Below are positions 1 to 6,478 of a DNA stretch of 7,606 bases, piece by piece. Position numbers and translations under genes: made by a program. Every line of letters begins with the position of its first letter. Position 1 is the stretch's first letter. The stretch is from contig DYNO01000158.1 of NCBI GenBank assembly GCA_020721025.1, positions 1-7,606 on the forward strand. The letters run 5' to 3'. A model generated the notes under the pieces. That model searched no databases and was not told the DNA's origin. It saw only the letters and a list, made by a program, of their open reading frames with translations. Origin of the DNA: Thiomargarita sp. (GTDB lineage Bacteria > Pseudomonadota > Gammaproteobacteria > Beggiatoales > Beggiatoaceae).

Positions 1-5
1 ATTTC

Positions 6-139
6 TTGTCTGAATTAGAATTTCCAGAATTTTAGAATTTGCAGAATAACATTAAAGATTATTAGATATTTTAGTTTCAACAATCATTTTGGTTGTTATT
101 CTGGAAATTCTAAAATTCTGTCACTTCTGATTCAGACAA
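6..139. repeat. Long imperfect inverted repeat (45-bp arms) with internal 8-9 bp periodicity
   Basis: The arms are 6-50 and 95-139. The reverse complement of the second matches the first at 40 of 45 positions without gaps, and 44 bp lie between them. Each arm also has an internal rhythm. In the left arm the word AGAA recurs at 17, 26, 34 and 43 (steps of 9, 8, 9) within the loose unit AGAATTTNC. The right arm shows the mirror word TTCT at 99, 108, 116 and 125 with the same steps. Transcribed, it would form a long A/U-rich hairpin. It ends about 90 bp before the RND gene and could be a dispersed repeat, a non-autonomous mobile element or the processing or termination site of an upstream gene. 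I have an unverified impression of similar TTGTCTGAAT-type repeats in other repeat-rich bacterial genomes. The structure is seen directly; its role is unknown. Confidence 0.85.
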
Positions 140-194
140 TGTGAATTACAGTGAGCCATTCTTGTCAGTCGATGTCAGCAGAAAAGTAACAGTA

Positions 195-203
195 TGCTAA
201 AAT
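195..203 (+). promoter_or_regulatory. Possible extended -10 promoter element for the RND gene
   Basis: TGCTAAAAT matches the extended -10 pattern TGnTATAAT, with five of six bases in the hexamer at 198-203. No good -35 lies 16-18 bp upstream; the nearest TTGACA-like word, TTGTCA at 162-167, is 30 bp away. Transcription would begin near 210 and leave a leader of about 20 nt before the ATG at 231. This is a weak candidate found by eye. Confidence 0.3.
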
Positions 204-230
204 GAATAAATTTCACACCATGCAACTGCT

Positions 231-3200
231 ATGTCCACTGAATTTTCTCATCAAAATAACATCATCGGGTTTTTCGCACAACACAAAGTCGCCGCCAACC
301 TATTGATGATTATCATTTTTGTCTCAGGATTTTGGGCGTTGTCGCGATTGAATACCCAATTTTTTCCAAATTTTGCCCTCGATATTATCACAGTAAGAAT
401 CGTATGGAGTGGGGCAAGTGCCGAAGATGTGGAAACCGCGATTACCCGTCCCGTTGAACAACAATTGCGTACCATTGATTTAGTTCATAAAATCACTTCG
501 ACCTCGGCGCGCGGGGTATCCAGCATTTCCATTGAATATAAAGAACATACCGACATAGGGCACGCGCTTGACCAAGTGCAAGAACAAATCTCCCTGTTGC
601 GTAATTTGCCCAAAGACTCTGAAAAACCTGAAATTAGTCGCGTGGTTCGCTACGATTCAGTGGCGCGTCTGCTCATCACTGGCATGTCCACCCCCAGCGA
701 ATTGCGACATCTTGCTCGGCGTTTTGAGCGGGAATTATTGGAACGAGGCATTGGCAAAATTGCAATTGTGGGGCTGCCCGATGAGGAAATTGCCATCCAA
801 ATCCCCTCTGAACAATTAGAACAATTAGGGTTGAGCTTACCCCAAGTAGCAAAACAAGTCACTGAATTTAGTAAAGATACCCCCGCAGGTTCGGTTGGTC
901 GGGACGATATCGCCCGGCAATTACGCAGTGTCGAACAACGGCGTTCTGAGTTGGAATTTCAAAATATCCCAATTCAAGTCAATGCAACTGGTAAATTATT
1001 GAAACTTGACGATATTGCAGAAATCACCCGCCGCCCCAAAGATGAATCCGTCAGCATCACTTATCAAGGCAAACCTGCGATAGAGTTTAATTTACAACGA
1101 GTTGAAACAGCGGACGCGTTGGCTTCAGCGAAAATTTTCCATCAATGGTTAGACGAAACCCGCCTGCACTTGCCAAAACACATCGAATTGATTGCTTATG
1201 ATGAAACATGGGAATTAATCAACGAGCGGATTAACCTATTGATCAATAACGGAGCCGCTGGGTTGTTTCTGGTGTTAATCACGTTGTTTTTGTTCATGAA
1301 TGCCAGAGTCGCTTTTTGGGTCGCGTGGGGGATTCCAACTTCATTTATGGGAATGTTTGTCATTTTGTACCTGACCGGGGGTAGCATCAACATGATCAGC
1401 CTGTTTGCGATGATTATGGCTTCGGGGATGATTGTCGATGATGCCATTGTGGTGGGTGAGGATGCATTCACTCATTATCAAACGGGTGAAGACCCGCTGT
1501 CAGCCGCGGAGGGGGGCGGAAATCGCATGTTCGCGCCCGTCATTGGCTCATTTCTCACCACCGTTGCAACATTTTTGCCCCTCATGGTCATCAGTGGCGT
1601 GATGGGTAACATCTTGATTGATATACCTTTAGTGATGATCTTTACCCTGCTCATTTCGCAAATTGAATGTTTTTTCATTCTGCCAGCGCATTTACGCCAC
1701 ACTTTTCACATCATACACCATGAAAAGCCCCATCCAGCACGACTGTTTTTAGAAAATTCTTTTAATACTTTCCGTGACGTATGGTTTCGTCCCATTGTCA
1801 CCACAACGCTCACTTATCGCTGGAGTGCAGTGGCTACCCTGATCGGTATTTTTATTTTAACCATCGGTTTATTCGCAGGCGGACGGATGAATTTCACTTT
1901 TTTTCCTTCCCCCGAAGGCACAATTGTGATGGCAAATGCCAAATTTATCGCCGGGACTCCACCGGAGCGCGTTGCTGAGTTTTTGCAACAAGTCGAGCGA
2001 CAAATGTATGAAACACAAAAAGAATTAGGCACAAATGTGATCAAAGCGGCAGTTGTTCGGCATGGTGCCTCCATTGGGGCAGAATCCGGCGGAGCGCAAG
2101 TCGGTGATCAATTTGGTTCAATGTTAGTCGAATTAATTTCACCGGACAAACGGAAAATTCGCAACACTGAAGTCATTCAACGTTGGCGCGCCAAAATTCA
2201 ACCCGTTGCCGGACTTGAAAATTTTATTATTTCAGAACGCCATGCGGGACCACCGGGACGCGACATTGAAATTCGGTTATACGGCGATGATTTAAAAAAT
2301 GCCAAGGCAGCGGCATTAGAAATTACTGCAAAATTAGAAAGTTATCCCGGTGTCAGTGCCATTGAAGACGACATGCCATTTGGACAAGAAGAATGGTTAT
2401 ATTCCCTCACGCCACAAGCCGAAGCGATGGGTTTAACGGTGGAATCGGTGGGGCAACAATTACGGGCGGCATACGATGGGCTATTAGTGCAGATTTTTCA
2501 AGATGGTGACGATGAAGTCGAAGTGCGCGTGGTCTTGCCAGATGAGGAGCGTCATCAATTGGCACGGCTCGAACATTTTACTTTTCAATTACCTAATGGC
2601 GACAGTTTACCGTTGTCAAGTGCCTTGAGTGTCAAAACGCAACGCGGATTTCAAGCCCTGCGTCATGCTCAATGGCGATTGGCGGTGCAAGTGGGGGCAG
2701 ATGTTGCCGCGACTCAGAACAATGCAAACAATATCTTACAAGATTTACAAAAAGAGACCCTGCCCAGAATTGCACAACGTTATGGCGTAACTTTTTCATT
2801 TGAAGGACGTTCCGCAGATCAACGGGAAACTTTGCGTGACATGCAGCAAGGATTGCTGGTCGGATTGCTCTTAATTTTCATCGTGTTGGCTTGGGAATTT
2901 GGTTCCTACGTGTGGCCCATCATTGTGATGATTGCCATTCCTTTTGGTCTGATGGGCGCGATTTTCGGACATTGGCTATTGGGATTGGATGTCACTTTAT
3001 TGTCGCTCTTCGGTTTTTTTGGCTTATCGGGCATCGTGGTCAACGATTCCATTGTATTGGTCAGTTTTTATCGAGAAGCGCGTGAACAGGGCGTTCCGGT
3101 GCGTATTGCATTGACGGAAGCCGCATGTCAACGATTGCGAGCGGTGCTGATGACTTCATTAACCACGATTTTCGGCTTGTTACCGATGATTTTTGAAAAG

Positions 3201-3359
3201 TCCTTGCAAGCACAATTTTTAATTCCAATGGCAGTGTCGATTTCATTTGGTTTGATGTTTTCTACTCTCTTGGTTTTATTGGCAATTCCAGCATTATTGT
3301 CGATTTATGAAGGCATTGATAACCCGGCGACCGATAATACCGGAAAAGTGACCATTTAA
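231..3359 (+). CDS. RND-family efflux transporter permease (AcrB/HAE-like)
   Basis: Inner-membrane proton-driven export pump of 1042 residues, the normal length for AcrB-type permeases. These usually work as trimers with a periplasmic adaptor and an outer-membrane channel. The twelve-helix RND plan is visible: TM1 at about 17-37, a large periplasmic loop, TM2-6 at about 340-485, TM7 at about 531-551, a second loop, and TM8-12 from about 874 to 1025. TM4 carries the paired aspartates D403-D404 (AcrB D407/D408), and TM11 keeps R968 and T975 (AcrB R971/T978). The TM10 lysine of AcrB (K940) aligns with N938 in GIVVNDSIVLV, a pattern I associate with a subgroup of RND permeases. Substrate cannot be predicted. 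The ATG at 231 is the first in frame after a stop at 207-209, but no clear Shine-Dalgarno precedes it. No adaptor gene is visible in the window; one could lie upstream of position 1. The DJ-1 gene follows after 35 bp. Confidence 0.95.
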   Translation: MSTEFSHQNNIIGFFAQHKVAANLLMIIIFVSGFWALSRLNTQFFPNFALDIITVRIVWSGASAEDVETAITRPVEQQLRTIDLVHKITSTSARGVSSISIEYKEHTDIGHALDQVQEQISLLRNLPKDSEKPEISRVVRYDSVARLLITGMSTPSELRHLARRFERELLERGIGKIAIVGLPDEEIAIQIPSEQLEQLGLSLPQVAKQVTEFSKDTPAGSVGRDDIARQLRSVEQRRSELEFQNIPIQVNATGKLLKLDDIAEITRRPKDESVSITYQGKPAIEFNLQRVETADALASAKIFHQWLDETRLHLPKHIELIAYDETWELINERINLLINNGAAGLFLVLITLFLFMNARVAFWVAWGIPTSFMGMFVILYLTGGSINMISLFAMIMASGMIVDDAIVVGEDAFTHYQTGEDPLSAAEGGGNRMFAPVIGSFLTTVATFLPLMVISGVMGNILIDIPLVMIFTLLISQIECFFILPAHLRHTFHIIHHEKPHPARLFLENSFNTFRDVWFRPIVTTTLTYRWSAVATLIGIFILTIGLFAGGRMNFTFFPSPEGTIVMANAKFIAGTPPERVAEFLQQVERQMYETQKELGTNVIKAAVVRHGASIGAESGGAQVGDQFGSMLVELISPDKRKIRNTEVIQRWRAKIQPVAGLENFIISERHAGPPGRDIEIRLYGDDLKNAKAAALEITAKLESYPGVSAIEDDMPFGQEEWLYSLTPQAEAMGLTVESVGQQLRAAYDGLLVQIFQDGDDEVEVRVVLPDEERHQLARLEHFTFQLPNGDSLPLSSALSVKTQRGFQALRHAQWRLAVQVGADVAATQNNANNILQDLQKETLPRIAQRYGVTFSFEGRSADQRETLRDMQQGLLVGLLLIFIVLAWEFGSYVWPIIVMIAIPFGLMGAIFGHWLLGLDVTLLSLFGFFGLSGIVVNDSIVLVSFYREAREQGVPVRIALTEAACQRLRAVLMTSLTTIFGLLPMIFEKSLQAQFLIPMAVSISFGLMFSTLLVLLAIPALLSIYEGIDNPATDNTGKVTI

Positions 3360-3394
3360 GCATTGCTGAACATCAACGTTATTGAGGAGGTTAT

Positions 3395-3970
3395 ATGGCA
3401 ACCGTATTAGTTCCTTTGGCGCAGGGCTGTGAAGAATTGGAAGCTGTCACAGTGATTGACATTTTACGGCGGGCGAAAATTACAGTGGTAACAGTAGGAT
3501 TAGACGATCAACCCGTGATTGCCAGTCGCGAGGTGAAATTGATTCCAGACACCACGTTAGATGCTGTTCTGAATGATGATTTTGACATGATTGTCTTGCC
3601 CGGAGGTTTGCCCGGTGCAGACAATTTGAATGCCGATCCGCGAATTCATTCGTTGTTGAAAAAAATGAATGCAGACGGGAAATTCATCGCTGCGATTTGT
3701 GCCGCGCCTAAAATATTGGCGGATGCAGGGTTGTTGAAACACAAGCGAATTACTTATTATCCCGGTGCGTTGAATGCGATTCATCTGGCGTTGACCACAC
3801 CATGTTTAGGACAAACAGTGGTGCGAGATGGCACAATTATTACCTCGCGTGGACCGGGAACGGCGATGGATTTTGCGCTGAAATTGGTGGAAGTGTTGCT
3901 CGGCGAAGAAACTCGTCGTTGTGTTGAGCCGGGACTGGTACGCACGGTTGAAGCAAGTTTATATTCTTAA
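3395..3970 (+). CDS. yajL: DJ-1/PfpI family protein, YajL-like
   Basis: Cytosolic protein of 191 residues, the usual size for the DJ-1/YajL/ThiJ family, with no signal peptide. Members are described as cysteine-dependent stress proteins with chaperone, glyoxalase III or deglycase activity; the physiological reaction is disputed. The nucleophile-elbow cysteine is C102 in AAICAAPKIL, equivalent to DJ-1 and YajL C106. The acidic partner of that cysteine is E16 in the N-terminal GCEELEA motif (DJ-1 E18). VLPGGLPGA and the C-terminal SRGPGTAMDFALKLVE are typical of the family. DJ-1 H126 appears to be replaced by a tyrosine in ITYYPG, which is not unusual among bacterial homologues. A strong ribosome binding site, GAGGAGG at 3384-3390, lies 4 nt before the ATG and fixes the start. 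The 35-bp gap after the RND gene and 47-bp gap before the FAD oxidase allow co-transcription, but the functional link is unclear. The symbol rests on overall similarity to E. coli YajL. Confidence 0.93.
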   Translation: MATVLVPLAQGCEELEAVTVIDILRRAKITVVTVGLDDQPVIASREVKLIPDTTLDAVLNDDFDMIVLPGGLPGADNLNADPRIHSLLKKMNADGKFIAAICAAPKILADAGLLKHKRITYYPGALNAIHLALTTPCLGQTVVRDGTIITSRGPGTAMDFALKLVEVLLGEETRRCVEPGLVRTVEASLYS

Positions 3971-4005
3971 CTATTTGAATATTTTCAAAATAACAATCTC
4001 TATTT

Positions 4006-4011
4006 AGGATG
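4006..4011 (+). promoter_or_regulatory. Ribosome binding site that sets the start of the DprE1-like gene
   Basis: AGGATG lies 6 nt before the ATG at 4018. The alternative ATG at 4009 overlaps this site and has no Shine-Dalgarno at a usable distance (AGG directly abuts it), so 4018 is the better start. Confidence 0.65.
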
Positions 4012-4017
4012 ACTCTC

Positions 4018-5331
4018 ATGGCTGACAATTATGAATCTTGGGGACGTTTTCCCAAAGTTTCACAACGCATCATCCCGCTCAGTTGGCGACATGAACCGCT
4101 ACCCCTGCCCGATGATGCAGCAATTCCTATTTTAGTTCAAGGGGTTGGGCGGAGCTATGGCGATGTCTGTCTCAACGACGGCGGAGTGATTTTCAGCGCG
4201 CGCGGACTCAATCGTTACATCCATTTTGATGCAGAAACCGGAAGATTATGTTGCGAAGCCGGAGTCACTTTGGCTGATATTTTAACCCTTTGCGTGCCAC
4301 AAGGTTGGTTTTTAAGCACCACACCCGGCACCAAATTCGTCACCATCGGCGGGGCAATTGCCAATGATGTGCATGGAAAAAACCATCACCGAGCCGGAAC
4401 ATTTGGCAACCACGTGGTGCAATTTGAATTATTACGCTCCAATGGCGAACGGTTATTGTGCAGCTCCGACAGCAACCCGCAATTGTTCGCAGCCACCCTT
4501 GGCGGTTTGGGATTAACCGGACTGATTACATGGGCAGAAATCCAACTTAAACCCATCGCCCATCGTGCAATTCAAGCGGAAACCATCCAATTTTATGATT
4601 TAGAAGAATTTTTTACACTTTCTGTAGAGTCCGACGCACCGTATGAATACACAATGGCATGGGTTGATTGCAATTCACAAGGTCGTTCCTTTGGACGTGG
4701 CATTTTTTTTCGTGGCAACCATATCGCGGCGGAAGATGCCCCAAAAACATGGAAAGTTTCCAAACGGACGTTGACCATGCCGATGGATTTACCCGGATTT
4801 GCGCTCAATCGTCACAGCGTCGCGGCGTTTAATTTTCTTTTTTATCATCAACAATCGCAGAAATCGGTCACAAAATTAGTTGATTACAATCCATTTTTCT
4901 ATCCCCTTGATGCCGTATTGCGCTGGAATCGGCTATATGGTAAACAAGGTTTTCTGCAATATCAATGTGTTGTGCCTTACACTGATCATCGAATCATCGC
5001 CGCGATTATTCAAAAAATTGTCGATTCGGGCATGGGTTCCTTCCTCGCGGTGCTCAAAACCTTTGGTCAAGTGGCTTCGCCGGGCATGTTATCTTTTCCA
5101 AAAGCGGGGGTGACATTGGCATTAGATTTTCCGATCAAGGGCGCGCAAACATTTGAATTATTAGAATATTTAGATGACATGGTAGTTGAAGCGAATGGGC
5201 GAGTTTATCCTTGTAAAGATGCGCGCATGTCTCCAAAAAATTTCAAACACTACTATCCACAATGGGAAACGTTTGCCCAGCAGGTCGATCCCAGTTTTTC
5301 TTCAAGTTTTTGGCGACGCGTCACGCGTTAG
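4018..5331 (+). CDS. dprE1: DprE1-like FAD-dependent oxidase (polyprenyl-phospho-ribose 2'-oxidase family)
   Basis: A 437-residue flavoprotein of the VAO/PCMH superfamily, close in size to mycobacterial DprE1 (461). DprE1 oxidises the 2'-hydroxyl of polyprenyl-phospho-ribose to a keto sugar, the first half of the epimerisation to polyprenyl-phospho-arabinose. The FAD-binding half is clear: GVGRSYGDVCLNDGG from G42, then GGAIANDVHGKNHH, whose H119 matches DprE1 H132. The substrate half keeps LSFPKAG and LDFPIK, and K400 in YPCKDAR matches catalytic K418. The position of mycobacterial C387, the cysteine trapped by benzothiazinone inhibitors, is A368. No signal peptide or transmembrane helix is visible. 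The next gene encodes the partner reductase; this gene's TAG stop lies within the partner's ribosome binding site, so translation is probably coupled. Start 4018 was preferred over 4009 because of the ribosome binding site position. A more distant FAD oxidase with another sugar substrate is possible, but the motif match and partner make DprE1-type chemistry likely. Confidence 0.9.
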   Translation: MADNYESWGRFPKVSQRIIPLSWRHEPLPLPDDAAIPILVQGVGRSYGDVCLNDGGVIFSARGLNRYIHFDAETGRLCCEAGVTLADILTLCVPQGWFLSTTPGTKFVTIGGAIANDVHGKNHHRAGTFGNHVVQFELLRSNGERLLCSSDSNPQLFAATLGGLGLTGLITWAEIQLKPIAHRAIQAETIQFYDLEEFFTLSVESDAPYEYTMAWVDCNSQGRSFGRGIFFRGNHIAAEDAPKTWKVSKRTLTMPMDLPGFALNRHSVAAFNFLFYHQQSQKSVTKLVDYNPFFYPLDAVLRWNRLYGKQGFLQYQCVVPYTDHRIIAAIIQKIVDSGMGSFLAVLKTFGQVASPGMLSFPKAGVTLALDFPIKGAQTFELLEYLDDMVVEANGRVYPCKDARMSPKNFKHYYPQWETFAQQVDPSFSSSFWRRVTR

Positions 5332-5334
5332 GAG
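5330..5334 (+). promoter_or_regulatory. Ribosome binding site that sets the start of the DprE2-like gene
   Basis: AGGAG lies 5 nt before the ATG at 5340 and overlaps the last two bases of the upstream stop codon (TAG 5329-5331). This favours 5340 over the in-frame ATG at 5262, which would add 26 residues ahead of the nucleotide-binding strand and overlap the upstream gene by 70 bp. Confidence 0.8.
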
Positions 5335-5339
5335 AATTT

Positions 5340-6086
5340 ATGTATAAGTTATTGATTATCGGAGCAACTTCTGCCATTGCTCAAGCCACTGCGAAAGTTT
5401 TTGCCGAACGTCACCCAAAAGATTTGGCATTATTTTTAGTCGCTCGTGATGGGCAGAAATTGGAAGCGATGGCAGCGGATTTGAAAGTGCGCGGGGCGAT
5501 AACGGTGGATTTTGCTGTGTTGGATTTAAATGATTTTGAGCAACATCAATCCGTTATCCAGCAAGCGGTGCAGAAATTGGGCGGATTGGACACGGTGTTG
5601 ATCGCACATGGCACGTTGGATGATCAACAAGCCTGCGAACAGGATTATCAACACGCTGAACAATGTTTACGCACTAATTTTCTCAGTGTGGTGTCGTTGC
5701 TCACGCCGATAGCGAATGAGATGGAGAAACAGCACTACGGTTGTATTGCGGTGATTAGCTCGGTGGCGGGCGACCGGGGGCGACAAAGTAATTATATTTA
5801 CGGTGCGGCAAAGGGGGCGTTGAATACTTTTTTGCAAGGATTGCGTAATCGGTTGCATCGTAGCCATGTGCATGTTTTGACAGTGAAACCCGGTTTTGTC
5901 GATACGCCAATGACCGCGCATTTGAAAAAAGGGGCATTGTGGGCGCAACCCGAATCCGTTGCAGTGGGAATTTATCAAGCAATTCAAAAGCGTAAGAATG
6001 AGGTGTATCTACCTTGGTTTTGGTATGGCATCATGACGGTAGTGAAAAATATTCCCGAACCGATTTTTAAACGATTGAAAATGTAG
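5340..6086 (+). CDS. dprE2: DprE2-like short-chain dehydrogenase/reductase (keto-sugar 2'-reductase)
   Basis: A 248-residue NAD(P)-dependent SDR. In the DprE1/DprE2 system the reductase converts the 2'-keto intermediate to polyprenyl-phospho-arabinose. The Rossmann turn is LLIIGATSAIAQ (G8-A14), where alanines replace the second and third glycines of the classic motif. Catalytic residues are in place: S141 in VISSVAGDRG, Y154 and K158 in YGAAK. After these, VKPGFVDTPMTAHLKKG resembles the DprE2 segment with the PGxVxTxM core. The tail from about residue 222 is hydrophobic and aromatic and ends IPEPIFKRLKM, comparable to the mycobacterial DprE2 C terminus (IPRSIFRKL), and could help approach a lipid-linked substrate. 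A start codon at the edge of the first beta strand is normal for the family. It follows the DprE1-like gene after 8 bp, which is the strongest argument for its specific role. From sequence alone it could be another SDR. Confidence 0.9.
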   Translation: MYKLLIIGATSAIAQATAKVFAERHPKDLALFLVARDGQKLEAMAADLKVRGAITVDFAVLDLNDFEQHQSVIQQAVQKLGGLDTVLIAHGTLDDQQACEQDYQHAEQCLRTNFLSVVSLLTPIANEMEKQHYGCIAVISSVAGDRGRQSNYIYGAAKGALNTFLQGLRNRLHRSHVHVLTVKPGFVDTPMTAHLKKGALWAQPESVAVGIYQAIQKRKNEVYLPWFWYGIMTVVKNIPEPIFKRLKM

Positions 6087-6120
6087 CTTAAAAGCGACTG
6101 AATTTCATCATGAGGTGTAA

Positions 6121-6257
6121 CCCCCTTTGCAAAGTGGGCAAGGGGGATTTCGTATGAAACAACTTGAGCTTTCAGCAGAAGCGTTTTCACTGAACGAGTG
6201 AAGTTTGAATGTTTTCATGCGTTTGAGAAATCCCCCTAACCCCCTTTGCAAAGGGGG
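6121..6257. repeat. G/C-rich palindromic repeat element with 30-bp inverted ends
   Basis: Arms at 6121-6150 and 6228-6257 match at 27 of 30 positions when one is reverse-complemented. Each arm contains its own palindrome; the right one, CCCCCTTTGCAAAGGGGG (6240-6257), is perfect. Both arms carry GGGGGATTT or its complement AAATCCCCC facing the centre. The 77-bp interior can pair further: TTCACT/AGTGAA at 6186-6202, and CGTATGAAAC (6151-6160) opposite GTTTTCATGCG (6211-6221). The ends may extend a few bases on each side. It resembles the short dispersed CCCCCT...AGGGGG repeats found in many bacterial genomes, but only one copy is in this window. It lies between the 3' ends of two convergent genes, dprE2 and the rlmD remnant, so it might act as a two-way transcript end, though no T-run follows it. 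Confidence 0.8.
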
Positions 6258-6269
6258 AACTTCTTGTTA

Positions 6270-6410
6270 TTACCGTTCAAATACCGCCATTGCTTCGACA
6301 TGCGCGGTGTGTGGAAACATGTCCATCACTCCAACTTGAGTTAGGTGAAAATCTTTTTTGATTAATTCAGCCGCATCACGCGCCAAGGTGGCGGGATTAC
6401 AAGAAACAAA
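6270..6410 (-). pseudogene. rlmD: 3' fragment of rlmD (23S rRNA m5U1939 methyltransferase), 5' part missing
   Basis: Read on the minus strand, this encodes 46 residues and a stop that match the C terminus of RlmD/RumA, which methylates U1939 of 23S rRNA with S-adenosylmethionine and normally has more than 400 residues. The fragment starts in FVSCNPATLARDA, which holds the catalytic cysteine (E. coli C389), and runs through MDMFPHTAHVEAM, which holds the catalytic glutamate, to VFER and TAA (plus-strand TTA, 6270-6272). The frame continues upstream for only two unrelated-looking codons before a stop (plus-strand CTA, 6417-6419). No iron-sulfur cluster region, TRAM domain or SAM-binding motif is present, so the gene is broken. 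Both active-site motifs are still unmutated, which suggests recent decay or a duplicated gene end. An intact rlmD may exist elsewhere in the genome. Confidence 0.85.
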
Positions 6411-6478
6411 CCAGTTCTATATCCGTTCTTTCACGACTTCCCAAGATTCAAACTTGCTGTAATCCGCTACAAAGTGCT
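6411..6478. other. Unrecognised stretch between the rlmD remnant and the MITE-like insertion
   Basis: I do not recognise this sequence. On the minus strand one frame reads PKHFVADYSKFESWEVVKER before a stop (plus-strand CTA, 6414-6416 region frame), and looks like protein sequence, but I see no start codon and the upstream continuation is interrupted by the insertion at 6488. It may be the tail of another degraded gene joined to rlmD by a deletion. Evidence for coding is weak. Confidence 0.3.

Noticed and set aside
6..50. CRISPR-like repeat array
   Set aside because: The repeated unit is only 8-9 bp with no spacers between units, and the two larger copies are inverted rather than direct.
220..222. 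ATG just upstream of the RND gene as an alternative start
   Set aside because: It is out of frame with the RND coding sequence, and the in-frame upstream stop at 207-209 leaves 231 as the only usable ATG.
1196..1471. Antisense and out-of-frame open frames inside the RND, DJ-1 and Dpr-like genes
   Set aside because: They lie entirely within genes with strong family matches, show no recognisable domains, and lack convincing ribosome binding sites.
3974..3989. TTTGAA-TATT-TTCAAA as an operator or terminator
   Set aside because: It is a short A/T-rich palindrome without a T-run, and could easily occur by chance in the gap.
4009..4011. Upstream ATG as the start of the DprE1-like gene
   Set aside because: It overlaps the AGGATG ribosome binding site and adds only MTL; the ATG at 4018 has proper spacing.
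5262..5339. 26-residue N-terminal extension of the DprE2-like protein
   Set aside because: It overlaps the upstream coding sequence, has no ribosome binding site, and places unrelated residues before the first Rossmann strand; 5340 has AGGAG at good spacing.
6121..6138. Intrinsic terminator of the dprE2 transcript
   Set aside because: CCCCCTTTGCAAAGTGGG can form a hairpin but no T-run follows; it is better explained as one arm of the larger repeat.
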